Source: Candidatus Brocadia pituitae
Lineage (GTDB): Bacteria; Planctomycetota; Brocadiia; Brocadiales; Brocadiaceae
Length of the DNA: 64,000 nt
Assembly (NCBI GenBank): GCA_017347445.1
Contig: AP021856.1
Coordinates: forward strand, 3,976,613-4,040,612
Direction: 5' to 3'
Positions 39,812 to 48,477 of this stretch are shown here, piece by piece. A program made the position numbers and the translations under genes. The notes under the pieces were generated by a model, which was not told the origin of the DNA, made no database searches, and saw only the letters and a program-made list of their open reading frames with translations. Each line of letters opens with the position of its first letter. The first letter of the stretch is position 1.

Positions 39812-40675
39812 GTGCAAGTTCAACACGGACAAACGGAGTTTGTCCGTGCCACCCTGTTATCAATGGAAAATTCACATTTTATGAGCATCTTGAGTATAGC
39901 AGAATTAGCGGTGGCGAATGCTTCCTCTATAGCACTTGCTAGGTTTGCGGTAAATGGAGATAGGATTAGTGAAAATAATGTGCCTTTACCAGGTGGTACT
40001 GGTGCTGGAGTTTTTTTCAAGCCTTCTGTGTTAGGGACAAATGTAACAGAAAACATATTTTACACAAAAATAATTACTCATCCTTCTGGAAATCTTTTTT
40101 ATAATGGTATAGGCACTCAGACAAATTGGCTAATATACCGTACAGCTTGTAACCAGACTGCACATTCTTTAGAAGTATTAAACTGTTATATGTATAACCA
40201 CCCTGAATGGATTGGCATGCCCGCTATCAACAGCGCTTGTATATGGGATGGATGGAATGGTGGTTTTAAGATTGCGAAAGATTTAAGTAGCCCTCTGATG
40301 CAGCAATATCTTCACACTGAAGATGATGGCGGTGGACATCCCCAGGCAGTAATATACTTTGCTCTTAGAACGATAAAACAAGGGAACCAAGTCAATAATA
40401 TTGTTTATTTATGGAATTTTAACGCTAATCCACAACATTGGGATATTCCTTATACCAGTACTTATACTGGTAGTGCAGATAGAAGTGATCCTGCTTGGTA
40501 TATAGTGGAAACATATAAATATGATAATACAAATCATTGGGTAAGTCCTTCTCGCACAGAAGACCATCCTGATATCAAAGAACTTGGTTATAAAAATGGA
40601 ATATTTTATCATAAGGGAACTTTGGATTATTTAACAGCAAGTTCAACCACCTGGCCAGCTCCTTATTGGGACTGA
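39812..40675 (+). CDS. Unknown protein, about 270-287 residues
   Basis: An open frame to 40675 with no recognised family. The annotated 5' end (39812) overlaps a 25-base hairpin, so the real start is more likely ATG 39863 (MENSHFMSIL), 270 residues. It is rich in aromatic residues, Asn and Gly (WDGWNGGFKIAKDL, NPQHWDIPYTS, SSTTWPAPYWD), as in extracellular or carbohydrate-active proteins, but no signal peptide is evident. It ends about 100 bases before element copy B and may itself be mobile cargo or a truncated gene. Confidence 0.5.
   Translation: MQVQHGQTEFVRATLLSMENSHFMSILSIAELAVANASSIALARFAVNGDRISENNVPLPGGTGAGVFFKPSVLGTNVTENIFYTKIITHPSGNLFYNGIGTQTNWLIYRTACNQTAHSLEVLNCYMYNHPEWIGMPAINSACIWDGWNGGFKIAKDLSSPLMQQYLHTEDDGGGHPQAVIYFALRTIKQGNQVNNIVYLWNFNANPQHWDIPYTSTYTGSADRSDPAWYIVETYKYDNTNHWVSPSRTEDHPDIKELGYKNGIFYHKGTLDYLTASSTTWPAPYWD
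39824..39848. repeat. Perfect 11-bp stem hairpin
   Basis: CACGGACAAAC, a 3-base loop GGA, then GTTTGTCCGTG. Part of the same word (TTGTCCGTG) occurs about 115 bases upstream at about 39713. It looks like an intergenic palindromic repeat, which argues that the neighbouring gene starts downstream of it. Confidence 0.75.
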
Positions 40676-41253
40676 CCTATTTTGCATAGGACTGAAAATC
40701 GTTCATATAGTGTAGGGAATAGTATAATGCCTTAAGAAGGAATGATGGGTCACTCATTAGGCGCTTAAGCCCATTAGTATCTAATAAAAAATATTTTGAC
40801 AATTTGAGCAAAAATAATTTATTAATTTTGAACAGCGAGTTGAGGAATAATCACGAGTTCTTTGAGTTTCAGGCCCAGAGCGATTACTTTACGCCCAAAA
40901 GTTGTCAGGTGGTATTTGTATGAATGGGTAATTTTTCTGATTAACCCATGAACTCTCAGCCGTTTTATGATACGACATATTTGGCTCGTGGTTTTCTCTT
41001 TCAGTTTTATTCTGAGGTTTTTGTTTTGAAAACCCCGGATGTTGAACTCACCACGGGCAATGCTCAGGAATATCTGCTGGTCATGATCATGGAAGAAGTT
41101 GAATCCTTTGTACGTATGATTCTTTTCAGTAACGTTCTTTGAAATCTTGTTCAGATTCACACTCCCCACTCGATTGTCATCGAAGGTAGAGATGAATTCC
41201 AGATAACGATGATTGGCACGTAAAAATATGTTTTGCAACGAAACAAGACTATA

Positions 41254-42398
41254 GTGCTTAATTGCATAAATTCATTATAGTATTTCTTAATTGCGAACCC
41301 TTAACCTCTCTCTTACGCCACACGAAAGGTTTTGCATTCGGTTGATAAGCTTCGATGAATGCCTCGATTGCACACCTCAATTGCTCAACACTTTTAAAGC
41401 TGGCGTTCTTCAAAGCTTTTCTCGAAAGAATACCAAACCATATTTCCACCTGATTGAGCCAACTTGCAGAAGTAGGTGTAAAATGGAATTTAACATTCGG
41501 GTGTGCTGCCAACCATTCCCCGTTTCGCTTGTGAATACAGTAGTTGTCGAGAATAACATGGATTTCCTTCTTGTCGCTATCCGGTAAATCCAAAAGCAGT
41601 TGATCCATGAATGCCAGAAATTCCACTCGTCTTTTTAATTCTGTTGTTTGCGTATGAATAGTTCCTGTTGCCACGTTGAGAGCTGCAAACAGGTTCAGCG
41701 TCCCATGACGCTTATAGGTACTTTTAAGACCATGTACGATTTTTCTGTTGCTTGTACATACATAGCCTTTGGTTCGCTCTAAAGCTTGTATACTTGGCTT
41801 TTCGTCAACAGAAATCACTATGGCATTCTCTGGCGGGGACAGGTATAAACCTACGATATCAGCCGCCTTGGTCGTAAATTCCGGGTCAGTACTCACACAC
41901 CAGCTTCTTTGCCGCGCAAGGCAAATGCCTTCCTTTCGAAGAATACGCCAGATGGCATCGTCTGATGCCCCCAAATGCTTTGCAAGGGAGGGACCATCCC
42001 AACTTGCCTGTCCTTTTGGCGGCTCAAGCTCCAATGTCTTCAAAACCTGATTGCGAAACTCCTTATCATATTTCGCAGGTTTGCCGGAACGAGGCAGATC
42101 GTACAAGCCTTTGATCCCGTTTGTACTAAAGCGACCACGCCACTCAATAACAGTTTTCTGGGATGTCCCAAGGGCTGTGGCCACCTTATTCACCTGCTCT
42201 CCGGCAAGCAGCATGTTCATGATTTTAGCTCGTCCAACAAGCCTCCACTCTGCACTCCGACTATTAGCCCATTCGGCAAGAATCTGCCGATCTTGCTCCG
42301 AACAACAAGGTATTGGTGCTTTTCTTGGCATGGCAGACCTCCTTCATATAGAAATAAAAGGAGTCTACTATATTTAACTTATTTTTGCATGTATACAA
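41254..42398 (-). mobile_element. IS630-family insertion sequence, 1145 bp
   Basis: Inserted in element copy B and flanked by TA on both sides (41252-41253 and 42399-42400), the family's target duplication. Comparison with copy A (GACTATAGATGCC) shows exactly where it entered. The ends are imperfectly inverted (TTGCATAAAT near the left, ATGCAAAAAT near the right). It contains one intact transposase gene. Confidence 0.9.
41258..42331 (-). CDS. IS630-family transposase
   Basis: 357 residues. An N-terminal helix-turn-helix (VNKVATALGTSQKTVIEW, then GIKGLYDLPRSGKPAKY) precedes a DDE domain: VISVDEKPSIQALER, HVILDNYCIHK and SASWLNQVEIWFG supply Asp, Asp and Glu. This is the full IS630/Tc1-type layout. 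GGAGG lies about 10 bases before the ATG at 42331. The frame is intact, and insertion into a repeat copy suggests recent movement. Confidence 0.93.
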   Translation of the reverse strand: MPRKAPIPCCSEQDRQILAEWANSRSAEWRLVGRAKIMNMLLAGEQVNKVATALGTSQKTVIEWRGRFSTNGIKGLYDLPRSGKPAKYDKEFRNQVLKTLELEPPKGQASWDGPSLAKHLGASDDAIWRILRKEGICLARQRSWCVSTDPEFTTKAADIVGLYLSPPENAIVISVDEKPSIQALERTKGYVCTSNRKIVHGLKSTYKRHGTLNLFAALNVATGTIHTQTTELKRRVEFLAFMDQLLLDLPDSDKKEIHVILDNYCIHKRNGEWLAAHPNVKFHFTPTSASWLNQVEIWFGILSRKALKNASFKSVEQLRCAIEAFIEAYQPNAKPFVWRKREVKGSQLRNTIMNLCN

Positions 42399-43395
42399 TA
42401 GATGCCTTTTTTTACGTGTGCGACCTTCGTTTCACTTGTTCCGTCACGGTGTTCTACCTTGCGGTAGTGCTCAAAAAAGGAAACATCATACGTTGTGGTT
42501 TCTATTCTCAGCATGATACCAAATTTTTCGTACAATTTTACCGAAGCGGGACCCATGACATGTTTGATCCGGGTGCCTTCAATACGGGTGTTAAATCTGT
42601 TGCCCATATCGTCCTGATAATTACCATGCAGTTTTTTCCCTAGAAATGTTGCGATATTCTCCGGTTTTACGGTATGGATAGCTGTTCTGGCAAGGGTATC
42701 ATACATGGTCTGTAAATAGCTTTGCTGACGAAAGACAATATCCGTTGCATACTCAATCTGCATAACACTCCAATGATACGAAAGGTGAAACTCCTTGAGA
42801 AACGGGCAGTACTTCCGGGAGAACTCATCAAGGATGGTATGGAGGTGTTCTGGTGAAAAACCGTTGGCAATTTCTTGTGCTTTTTGAAAATCACCAATAT
42901 CAAGAAACGCATTATCGCACAGAGTGTAAGGGATTTTCTGCTTTTGCAACTGTGATGCTAACCAGGTATGGCCATTACAATAGATTTGAAGCCGGAAGGG
43001 AATCCATGTTGGTACACGGACATAGCAGAGTCCAAGAATTTTATGGATAAAGTAAAAGTAATAGTGAAGACACTTCCCGCTCGGATCGTATTTGAGAAAC
43101 GTCTTGTGGGTATTCTTGTCATGCCATGGTTTATAGGAGGTACAGGATTCCTGTACGGAAAAGATGTGAACAAGACCAGGATGGTCACCACGTTTTTTCA
43201 GGATTTCTGCAATGCGTTTTTCCTGGCGAAAGTTCTTTTTTGGGATGTATTCGATCTTGAGATTATTCTCACTGGCAATCTTTTGGGCATGCGCAATCAA
43301 TTCGTTCCGCAAGCCTTGAGCAAATTGCGGGTAGTCAAAGATACGGATTTTCTTCTCATGCAGAAATGATGTCATACCCTTTGCATAACAAAAAG

Positions 43396-44754
43396 GGATC
43401 TTCGCGTAGTCGTGTGGGTAAAGGGGAGTGCAAATTAGTATAAGATGGCTTTAGATAAAGGGAGAAGAGCTTTTAAAGGTGGCGTAAAATCTGTATGATT
43501 ACCTTATGGGAAAAAAGAGACGATTATTGGACGAATACTACTTCCCCGGGTTTCGCCCGCAATCTGATATACAGGGGAAATTTGGAGATCCACGCGCTCG
43601 GATTATCCGGCTTAAGAGGATCCAAAAAAAACGCTCTGCGGATGTTGTGGCACGGCACATCGGAGCCACTACGACAAGAAAGTGCAGCAGACACGGGATC
43701 TATCCTGCGGGGATGCCAGGATATACCTGGAGGCGGAGGTACGGAGAGTTAAGTGCAAGAAGTGCGGTACCGTGAAACGAGAGAAACTGCCTTGGCTAGC
43801 GAACAATCCTTTTTACACGAAGCGATTTGCCTACTATGTAGGCCGGAAGTGCCGAGCCATGACGATCAAGGATGTAGCAAAAGAGTTGAAACTGGATTGG
43901 CACACGGTAAAGGTACTGGAAAAGGAGTACATGCAGGAGCAGTTGCGGCGCAATCCTGTTGCAGCACCCAGGACAATCGGGATAGACGAAATATCTCTGA
44001 GAAAAGGGCATACCTACCGAATTGTGGTCAGCGATCTGGAAAGAGGGAAGCCGATCTGGTTTGGTGGCGAGGATCGCTCAGAGGCGAGTCTTGATATGTT
44101 TTACACCTCATTGGGACCGAAGAAGATCAGGAAGATTGAACTTGCGGTAATGGACATGTGGAAAGCCTTTGAGAAATCGACGAGAAAGAATGTTCCCAAG
44201 GCGGCAATCCTGTACGACAAGTTTCACGTTATGAGGCACCTGGGAGATGCATTGGACAAGATAAGGAAGATGGAGTACGGGCGTCTTTCCGGGAAAGATA
44301 GGTCATACATCAAGGGACAGAAGTATACGCTTTTGTCGAACCGTGAGAATCTCACGCTTGACGGTCGCAAGGCATTAAAGAAACTGCTGGGGGGCTAATA
44401 AACGGCTCAATACAGCTTATGTTTTAAGAGAATCCTTTGGGCAGCTCTGGAGCTATAAGACGGAAGGTTGGGCACGACAGTTCTTCGACAACTGGAAGGA
44501 ATCTCTGAAATGGCAAAGACTAGAACCCTATGAGAAATTTGCTGCGATGATAGAACGGCACTGGGACGGCATCGCTGCCTATAGCAGACCTGAGAATAAA
44601 GTTTCATTAGGTTTTGTTGAAGGGTTGAACAATAAGATTCGGGTGATCCAAAGAAGGGCTTACGGGTTACGTGACGAAGAGTATCTCCGACTGAAAATCC
44701 TTACCTGTATGCTCAAGGAGATATAAAATGACCCACACGACTACACGAAGACCC
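43396..44754 (+). mobile_element. ISL3-family insertion sequence between two inverted element copies
   Basis: Terminal inverted repeats of 24 bases: GGATCTTCGCGTAGTCGTGT then GGGT at the left, and the complement (two mismatches) ending at 44754. The flanking 8-mers (ACAAAAAG left, ACTTTTAC right) do not match, so there is no target duplication. Both flanks are pieces of the 504-aa element in opposite orientation, pointing to recombination between two ISL3 insertions rather than one simple insertion. Confidence 0.88.
43506..44726 (+). pseudogene. ISL3 transposase with two homopolymer frameshifts
   Basis: Reading in order: MGKKRRLLDEYYFPGF to RLKRIQKK; a shift at the A8 run (43624-43631); then LCGCCGTAHRSHYDKK, a zinc finger with RRVKCKKCG, a helix-turn-helix (MTIKDVAKELKLDWHTVK) and the DDE core (IGIDEISLRKG, AVMDMWKAF). 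A second shift at G6 (44389-44394) is followed by NKRLNTAYVLRESF, then VEGLNNKIRVIQRRAYG, to a stop at 44726. Restoring both runs gives one full ISL3 transposase of about 405 residues. Decayed, or read errors. Confidence 0.85.
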
Positions 44755-45845
44755 ACTTTTACTTTATCCATAAAATTCTTGGACTCTGCTATGTCCGTGT
44801 ACCAACATGGATTCCCTTCCGGCTTCAAATCTATTGTAATGGCCATACCTGGTTAGCATCACAGTTGCAAAAGCAGAAAATCCCTTACACTCTGTGCGAT
44901 AATGCGTTTCTTGATATTGGTGATTTTCAAAAAGCACAAGAAATTGCCAACGGTTTTTCACCAGAACACCTCCATACCATCCTTGATGAGTTCTCCCGGA
45001 AGTACTGCCCGTTTCTCAAGGAGTTTCACCTTTCGTATCATTGGAGTGTTATGCAGATTGAGTATGCAACGGATATTGTCTTTCGTCAGCAAAGCTATTT
45101 ACAGACCATGTATGATACCCTTGCCAGAACAGCTATCCATACCGTAAAACCGGAGAATATCGCAACATTTCTAGGGAAAAAACTGCATGGTAATTATCAG
45201 GACGATATGGGCAACAGATTTAACACCCGTATTGAAGGCACCCGGATCAAACATGTCATGGGTCCCGCTTCGGTAAAATTGTACGACAAATTTGGTATCA
45301 TGCTGAGAATAGAAACCACAACGTATGATGTTTCCTTTTTTGAGCACTACCGCAAGGTAGAACACCGTGACGGAACAAGTGAAACGAAGGTCGCACACGT
45401 AAAAAAAGGCATCTATAGTCTTGTTTCGTTGCAAAACATATTTTTACGTGCCAATCATCGTTATCTGGAATTCATCTCTACCTTCGATGACAATCGAGTG
45501 GGGAGTGTGAATCTGAACAAGATTTCAAAGAACGTTACTGAAAAGAATCATACGTACAAAGGATTCAACTTCTTCCATGATCATGACCAGCAGATATTCC
45601 TGAGCATTGCCCGTGGTGAGTTCAACATCCGGGGTTTTCAAAACAAAAACCTCAGAATAAAACTGAAAGAGAAAACCACGAGCCAAATATGTCGTATCAT
45701 AAAACGGCTGAGAGTTCATGGGTTAATCAGAAAAATTACCCATTCATACAAATACCACCTGACAACTTTTGGGCGTAAAGTAATCGCTCTGGGCCTGAAA
45801 CTCAAAGAACTCGTGATTATTCCTCAACTCGCTGTTCAAAATTAA
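44755..45845 (+). pseudogene. 504-aa element protein gene, copy C, 5'-truncated
   Basis: Retains about codons 142-504 of the copy A protein (from FYFIHKILGL to QLAVQN). The longest ATG-started frame begins at 44865 (326 residues) and includes the winged-helix end but not the N-terminal third. It lacks its own ribosome-binding site; transcription could only come from ISL3 or beyond. Confidence 0.88.
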
Positions 45846-45893
45846 TAAATTATTTTTGCTCAAATTGTCAAAATATTTTTTATTAGATACTAA
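44755..45893 (+). mobile_element. Repeated 504-aa element, copy C (5'-truncated)
   Basis: Equals copy A positions 13927-15065 base for base in length (1139). It begins at the ISL3 boundary with ACTTTTACTTTATCC and ends with TTAGATACTAA at 45893. Beyond this lies a gene with no relation to the flanks of A or B. Where compared, the protein is identical to copy A. Confidence 0.9.
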
Positions 45894-46243
45894 CGAAGAT
45901 CCTAATGCCTTTTTATGGTCACGAATAGCTGAGGCATTACAATGGGATCGTGCTGTAAAAAAGGTTGAACAGTTAGCTAATTCATATAAAGTTAATACAA
46001 AAAAAAATCGGTCTTGACTTTAAACAATTGTTTAAGGTTAGAAATGATGTGGCTCACGACGGAAAAATGTCTATGGAAATTCGAAATAATAAAAACTCTC
46101 CACCATACAAGCTTTTAATGGCAGCCCAATTGGGTATTAGGATTCTACTCCTTAAAAAACTTGGGTATTCAGATAAAATAATAATAACGAATAAATATGA
46201 GCGGTGTACTTATGAAGATATATCGGAATATATCGTCAAGTAA
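45894..46243 (+). pseudogene. HEPN-domain gene truncated by element copy C and frameshifted
   Basis: Right after the element end the frame reads EDPNAFLWSRIAEALQW, then AVKKVEQLANSYKVNTKK, and meets a stop. With one A fewer in the A9 run (45999-46007) it continues IGLDFKQLFKVRNDVAH to a stop at 46243. RNDVAH is the R-x4-H motif of HEPN ribonucleases (ApeA-like C terminus). The N-terminal part and start codon are gone. This is the second defence-like gene cut by this element in the window. Confidence 0.7.
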
Positions 46244-46295
46244 TAGATTTGGCGTTTGGCATAAGAAACAATAATGGATTCATTCTGATAAGATT

Positions 46296-46610
46296 ATGAG
46301 AAATATATCTTGTAGCCTTACTAAAAATAATCCAGCAATTTTTCAGTGCATAGTGATTTTATTTTTGATTCTTTTATTAAATACGCCTTTACTTCCGTCC
46401 CTTCGAGCTGATCAATTGAGTGCAATCAAACCATCATCAGATAACTCAATGCTGCAATCTGTAACTTGTCATACAGGTTATTTAGAATTTGGACTTTTGT
46501 ATTTCAAAACTAAGCAATACAATCAGGCGATAAACACTTTTGAAAAAATATTAGTATTGGAACCAAATAACTTTGATGCTCATTATTATTTAGGAGAGGG
46601 AGAGACTTGA
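46296..46610 (+). CDS. Short exported TPR-containing protein, probably truncated
   Basis: 104 residues. A hydrophobic leader (FQCIVILFLILLLNTPLLP) acts as a signal peptide. One tetratricopeptide repeat follows (YLEFGLLYFKTKQYNQAIN, EKILVLEPNNFDAHYYLG), then GEGET and stop. TPR proteins normally have several repeats, so this is likely a 3'-truncated gene. The upstream ribosome-binding site is poor. Confidence 0.5.
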   Translation: MRNISCSLTKNNPAIFQCIVILFLILLLNTPLLPSLRADQLSAIKPSSDNSMLQSVTCHTGYLEFGLLYFKTKQYNQAINTFEKILVLEPNNFDAHYYLGEGET

Positions 46611-46874
46611 GTAAGCATACTTCTATAGACGGTTAAATGCTTTGGATAATTTTCTATGGCCATAAAAGAATATATAGAGTAAAAGAGTCTTGCTTCTTAA
46701 ATTTCTAAGGAAATGCAAGCGAAGACAGATAACATCGGGAATAGGGCCGTTGTAATAATTTACAAAATCGTTTATAATCAAAAGACGAAAATAGCTTTTA
46801 AGAAATGGAAGCTACATGGGATCCTTATGAGTCAAAATTATAAATCCTATTTTTAATTCAGGAGGAAAATAAAG

Positions 46875-47093
46875 ATGGATTGGAGAAATCATATTGTAAG
46901 CACACCCGATGTGCTACGGGGTAAGCCCCGAATTAAGGAAACGAGAATTCCAGTTAGTCTTATCCTTGGATATTTAGCAGCCGGTAAAACCTCTGAGGAG
47001 ATCATAGGAGAATTTCCTGATATTACAAAAGAACAAATTGCTGCCTGTTTGGATTATGCCCGTCAGTTGTCTGAATTTGAGGTCACTGTTTAA
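46875..47093 (+). CDS. DUF433 antitoxin
   Basis: 72 residues, typical DUF433: VSTPDVLRGKPRIKETRIPV, then LILGYLAAGKTSEEIIGEFP and ITKEQIAACLDYARQLSE, a winged-helix DNA-binding fold. AGGAGG lies upstream. Its stop overlaps the start of the DUF5615 gene (TAATG), the standard antitoxin-toxin arrangement. It should repress its own operon and neutralise the PIN-like partner. Confidence 0.9.
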   Translation: MDWRNHIVSTPDVLRGKPRIKETRIPVSLILGYLAAGKTSEEIIGEFPDITKEQIAACLDYARQLSEFEVTV

Positions 47094-47461
47094 TGGCTTT
47101 AAGATTCTTTGCGGACCACTGCATATCCAATTTTGTAATCAAAACACTTCAGGATGCAGGTAACGAAGTATTTAGATTAAGAGATTATATTTCTTCAGAT
47201 TCAGCCGATCAAATTGTAATCACAAAAGCACAGGAAATCGATTCTATATTGATTTCATTAAATGGAGATTTTGCAGATATAGTAAGTTATCCTCCTGCAA
47301 ACTTTAAAGGTATTATTTCCCTGCAAGTAAAAAATCATCCGGAAATCATTCCACAGCTTATTACAAGGTTAAAAGATTATTTGTATTCTTATCCCAGTAT
47401 GAATTATTACAAAGGGAAGTTATTTGTCGTAGAGGTTCATAGAATTCGAATCCAAGAATAA
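47093..47461 (+). CDS. DUF5615 PIN-like toxin
   Basis: 122 residues. RFFADHCISNFVIKTLQDAG (first acidic cluster), ADQIVITKAQEIDSILISLN and GDFADI are the DUF5615 PIN-like pattern, with Asp residues positioned as in Mut7-C/VapC nucleases. It probably cleaves RNA and is held in check by the overlapping DUF433 protein. The frame is complete. Confidence 0.88.
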   Translation: MALRFFADHCISNFVIKTLQDAGNEVFRLRDYISSDSADQIVITKAQEIDSILISLNGDFADIVSYPPANFKGIISLQVKNHPEIIPQLITRLKDYLYSYPSMNYYKGKLFVVEVHRIRIQE

Positions 47462-47596
47462 TGAAAAATTGTAATGAAATCAAGGCCCGTTCCGCCTGTG
47501 GGCGTCCACATGCAGACAGGTCCTTGCGAGAACAAGGGAGAACAAGGGTGATTGCTTTGGTGACAGCCTTACTACGCCAAGAAATAGCTGAAACAC

Positions 47597-48169
47597 ATGA
47601 CAAATAAAATTTTCCTTATCGTTATTTTGGTTCTCGGTGTCTTTTGCCCTCGTCCTTCCTTTGCTCTGCCAGCCGACGATGTCATACCGCTCACAGATGG
47701 GGATTATTATCCGCAGGTACACCAGACATTGACCACCGCAAAGAAATCTATCGTGTGTGTCATGTACCTGGCCGATATTAATTCCAAATATAAGCAGGGG
47801 TGGGAATACAACCTGATCAACGACCTTATTAACGCACACCGGCGCGGGGTAACCGTAACGGCTATCTTTGATCAAAATGTAATGTTTTGGGAGGCAGGGA
47901 ACAAGCAGAAAAAGACGGAAAGAAAAAGTAGTGAGGCTTACGAATTGCTGAAAAAGAACGGCGTCCCTGTCTATTACGACAGTATCGACCGTGTTACCCA
48001 CAGCAAGATATTGATTATCGATGATTATATCACCATTGTGGGCAGTACGAACTGGACATATAGCGCACTGAGAAAAAACCACGAGGCGTCCGTCTTAATA
48101 AAATCACGCAGTGTGGCAGAGGCATTTCTTGAAAAACTTGGGACAATCTCAAAATATCAGCCAAAGTGA
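47597..48169 (+). CDS. Exported phospholipase-D-like nuclease (single HKD)
   Basis: 190 residues. A signal peptide (KIFLIVILVLGVFCPRPSFA) precedes one PLD domain. The catalytic motif THSKILIIDDYITIVGSTNW (H-x-K-x4-D about residue 133-140) is complete. A single HKD copy of this size matches the Nuc/endonuclease type that works as a dimer. Location is the periplasm or outside; the substrate is DNA or phospholipid. Weak upstream ribosome-binding site. Confidence 0.85.
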   Translation: MTNKIFLIVILVLGVFCPRPSFALPADDVIPLTDGDYYPQVHQTLTTAKKSIVCVMYLADINSKYKQGWEYNLINDLINAHRRGVTVTAIFDQNVMFWEAGNKQKKTERKSSEAYELLKKNGVPVYYDSIDRVTHSKILIIDDYITIVGSTNWTYSALRKNHEASVLIKSRSVAEAFLEKLGTISKYQPK

Positions 48170-48477
48170 TAGGCAAAACAAGGAGATGGATAGTCAAACA
48201 AATCAGATGATTCAACACGATTCATTCTAAATAAATAGACTTTTGGTCTAAAATTGTTGATGAAAGACAGGCACCCATACAGCATTGCCGATTGTCAATA
48301 TTTCTGTAACTACCAGAATTAATTACAACTAGAATATATTTGTATGATGTTTTTGTGGATTATCATTTTGGCATAATAATTGAGCGTTAGCTTCAAAACT
48401 GAGTTTCTTACCCAGCAATTCTCCAAACAGGGTTTGGAAATGAGTTGAATAAACCCTGAATGATCTCTGAGGAAAAA
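48170..48477. other. Intergenic stretch before the nqr operon
   Basis: About 300 AT-rich bases without a gene; nqrA is not here. The nqr promoter should lie in it. TAGACTTTTGG and TAAAAT words near 48236-48252 are not a convincing promoter. No riboswitch was recognised. Confidence 0.45.

Larger units (their letters stand above)
40774..43395 (-). mobile_element. Repeated 504-aa element, copy B (5'-truncated, inverted, with IS630 inside)
   Basis: Equals copy A positions 13591-15065 on the opposite strand, interrupted by IS630 (41254-42398). The right element end (complement of TTAGATACTAA) is at 40774. The 5' side stops exactly at the ISL3 boundary (43395/43396). After subtracting IS630 and its TA, lengths agree base for base with copy A. 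At least one substitution differs (YDKFG in A, YEKFG here). Confidence 0.9.
40822..43395 (-). pseudogene. 504-aa element protein gene, copy B, broken
   Basis: The coding remains are 42401-43395 (from about codon 30, LFVMQRV... region, to KKGIY) and 40822-41251 (from YSLVSLQNIF to QLAVQN). The first about 30 codons are missing at the ISL3 junction and IS630 splits the gene at the Ile-Tyr codons. An internal ATG (43375) opens a 333-residue frame that ends inside IS630; expression is doubtful. Confidence 0.88.

Noticed and set aside
47430-47461. GAATTCGAATCC, resembling a tRNA T-loop
   Set aside because: It lies inside the DUF5615 coding sequence and no cloverleaf can be drawn around it.
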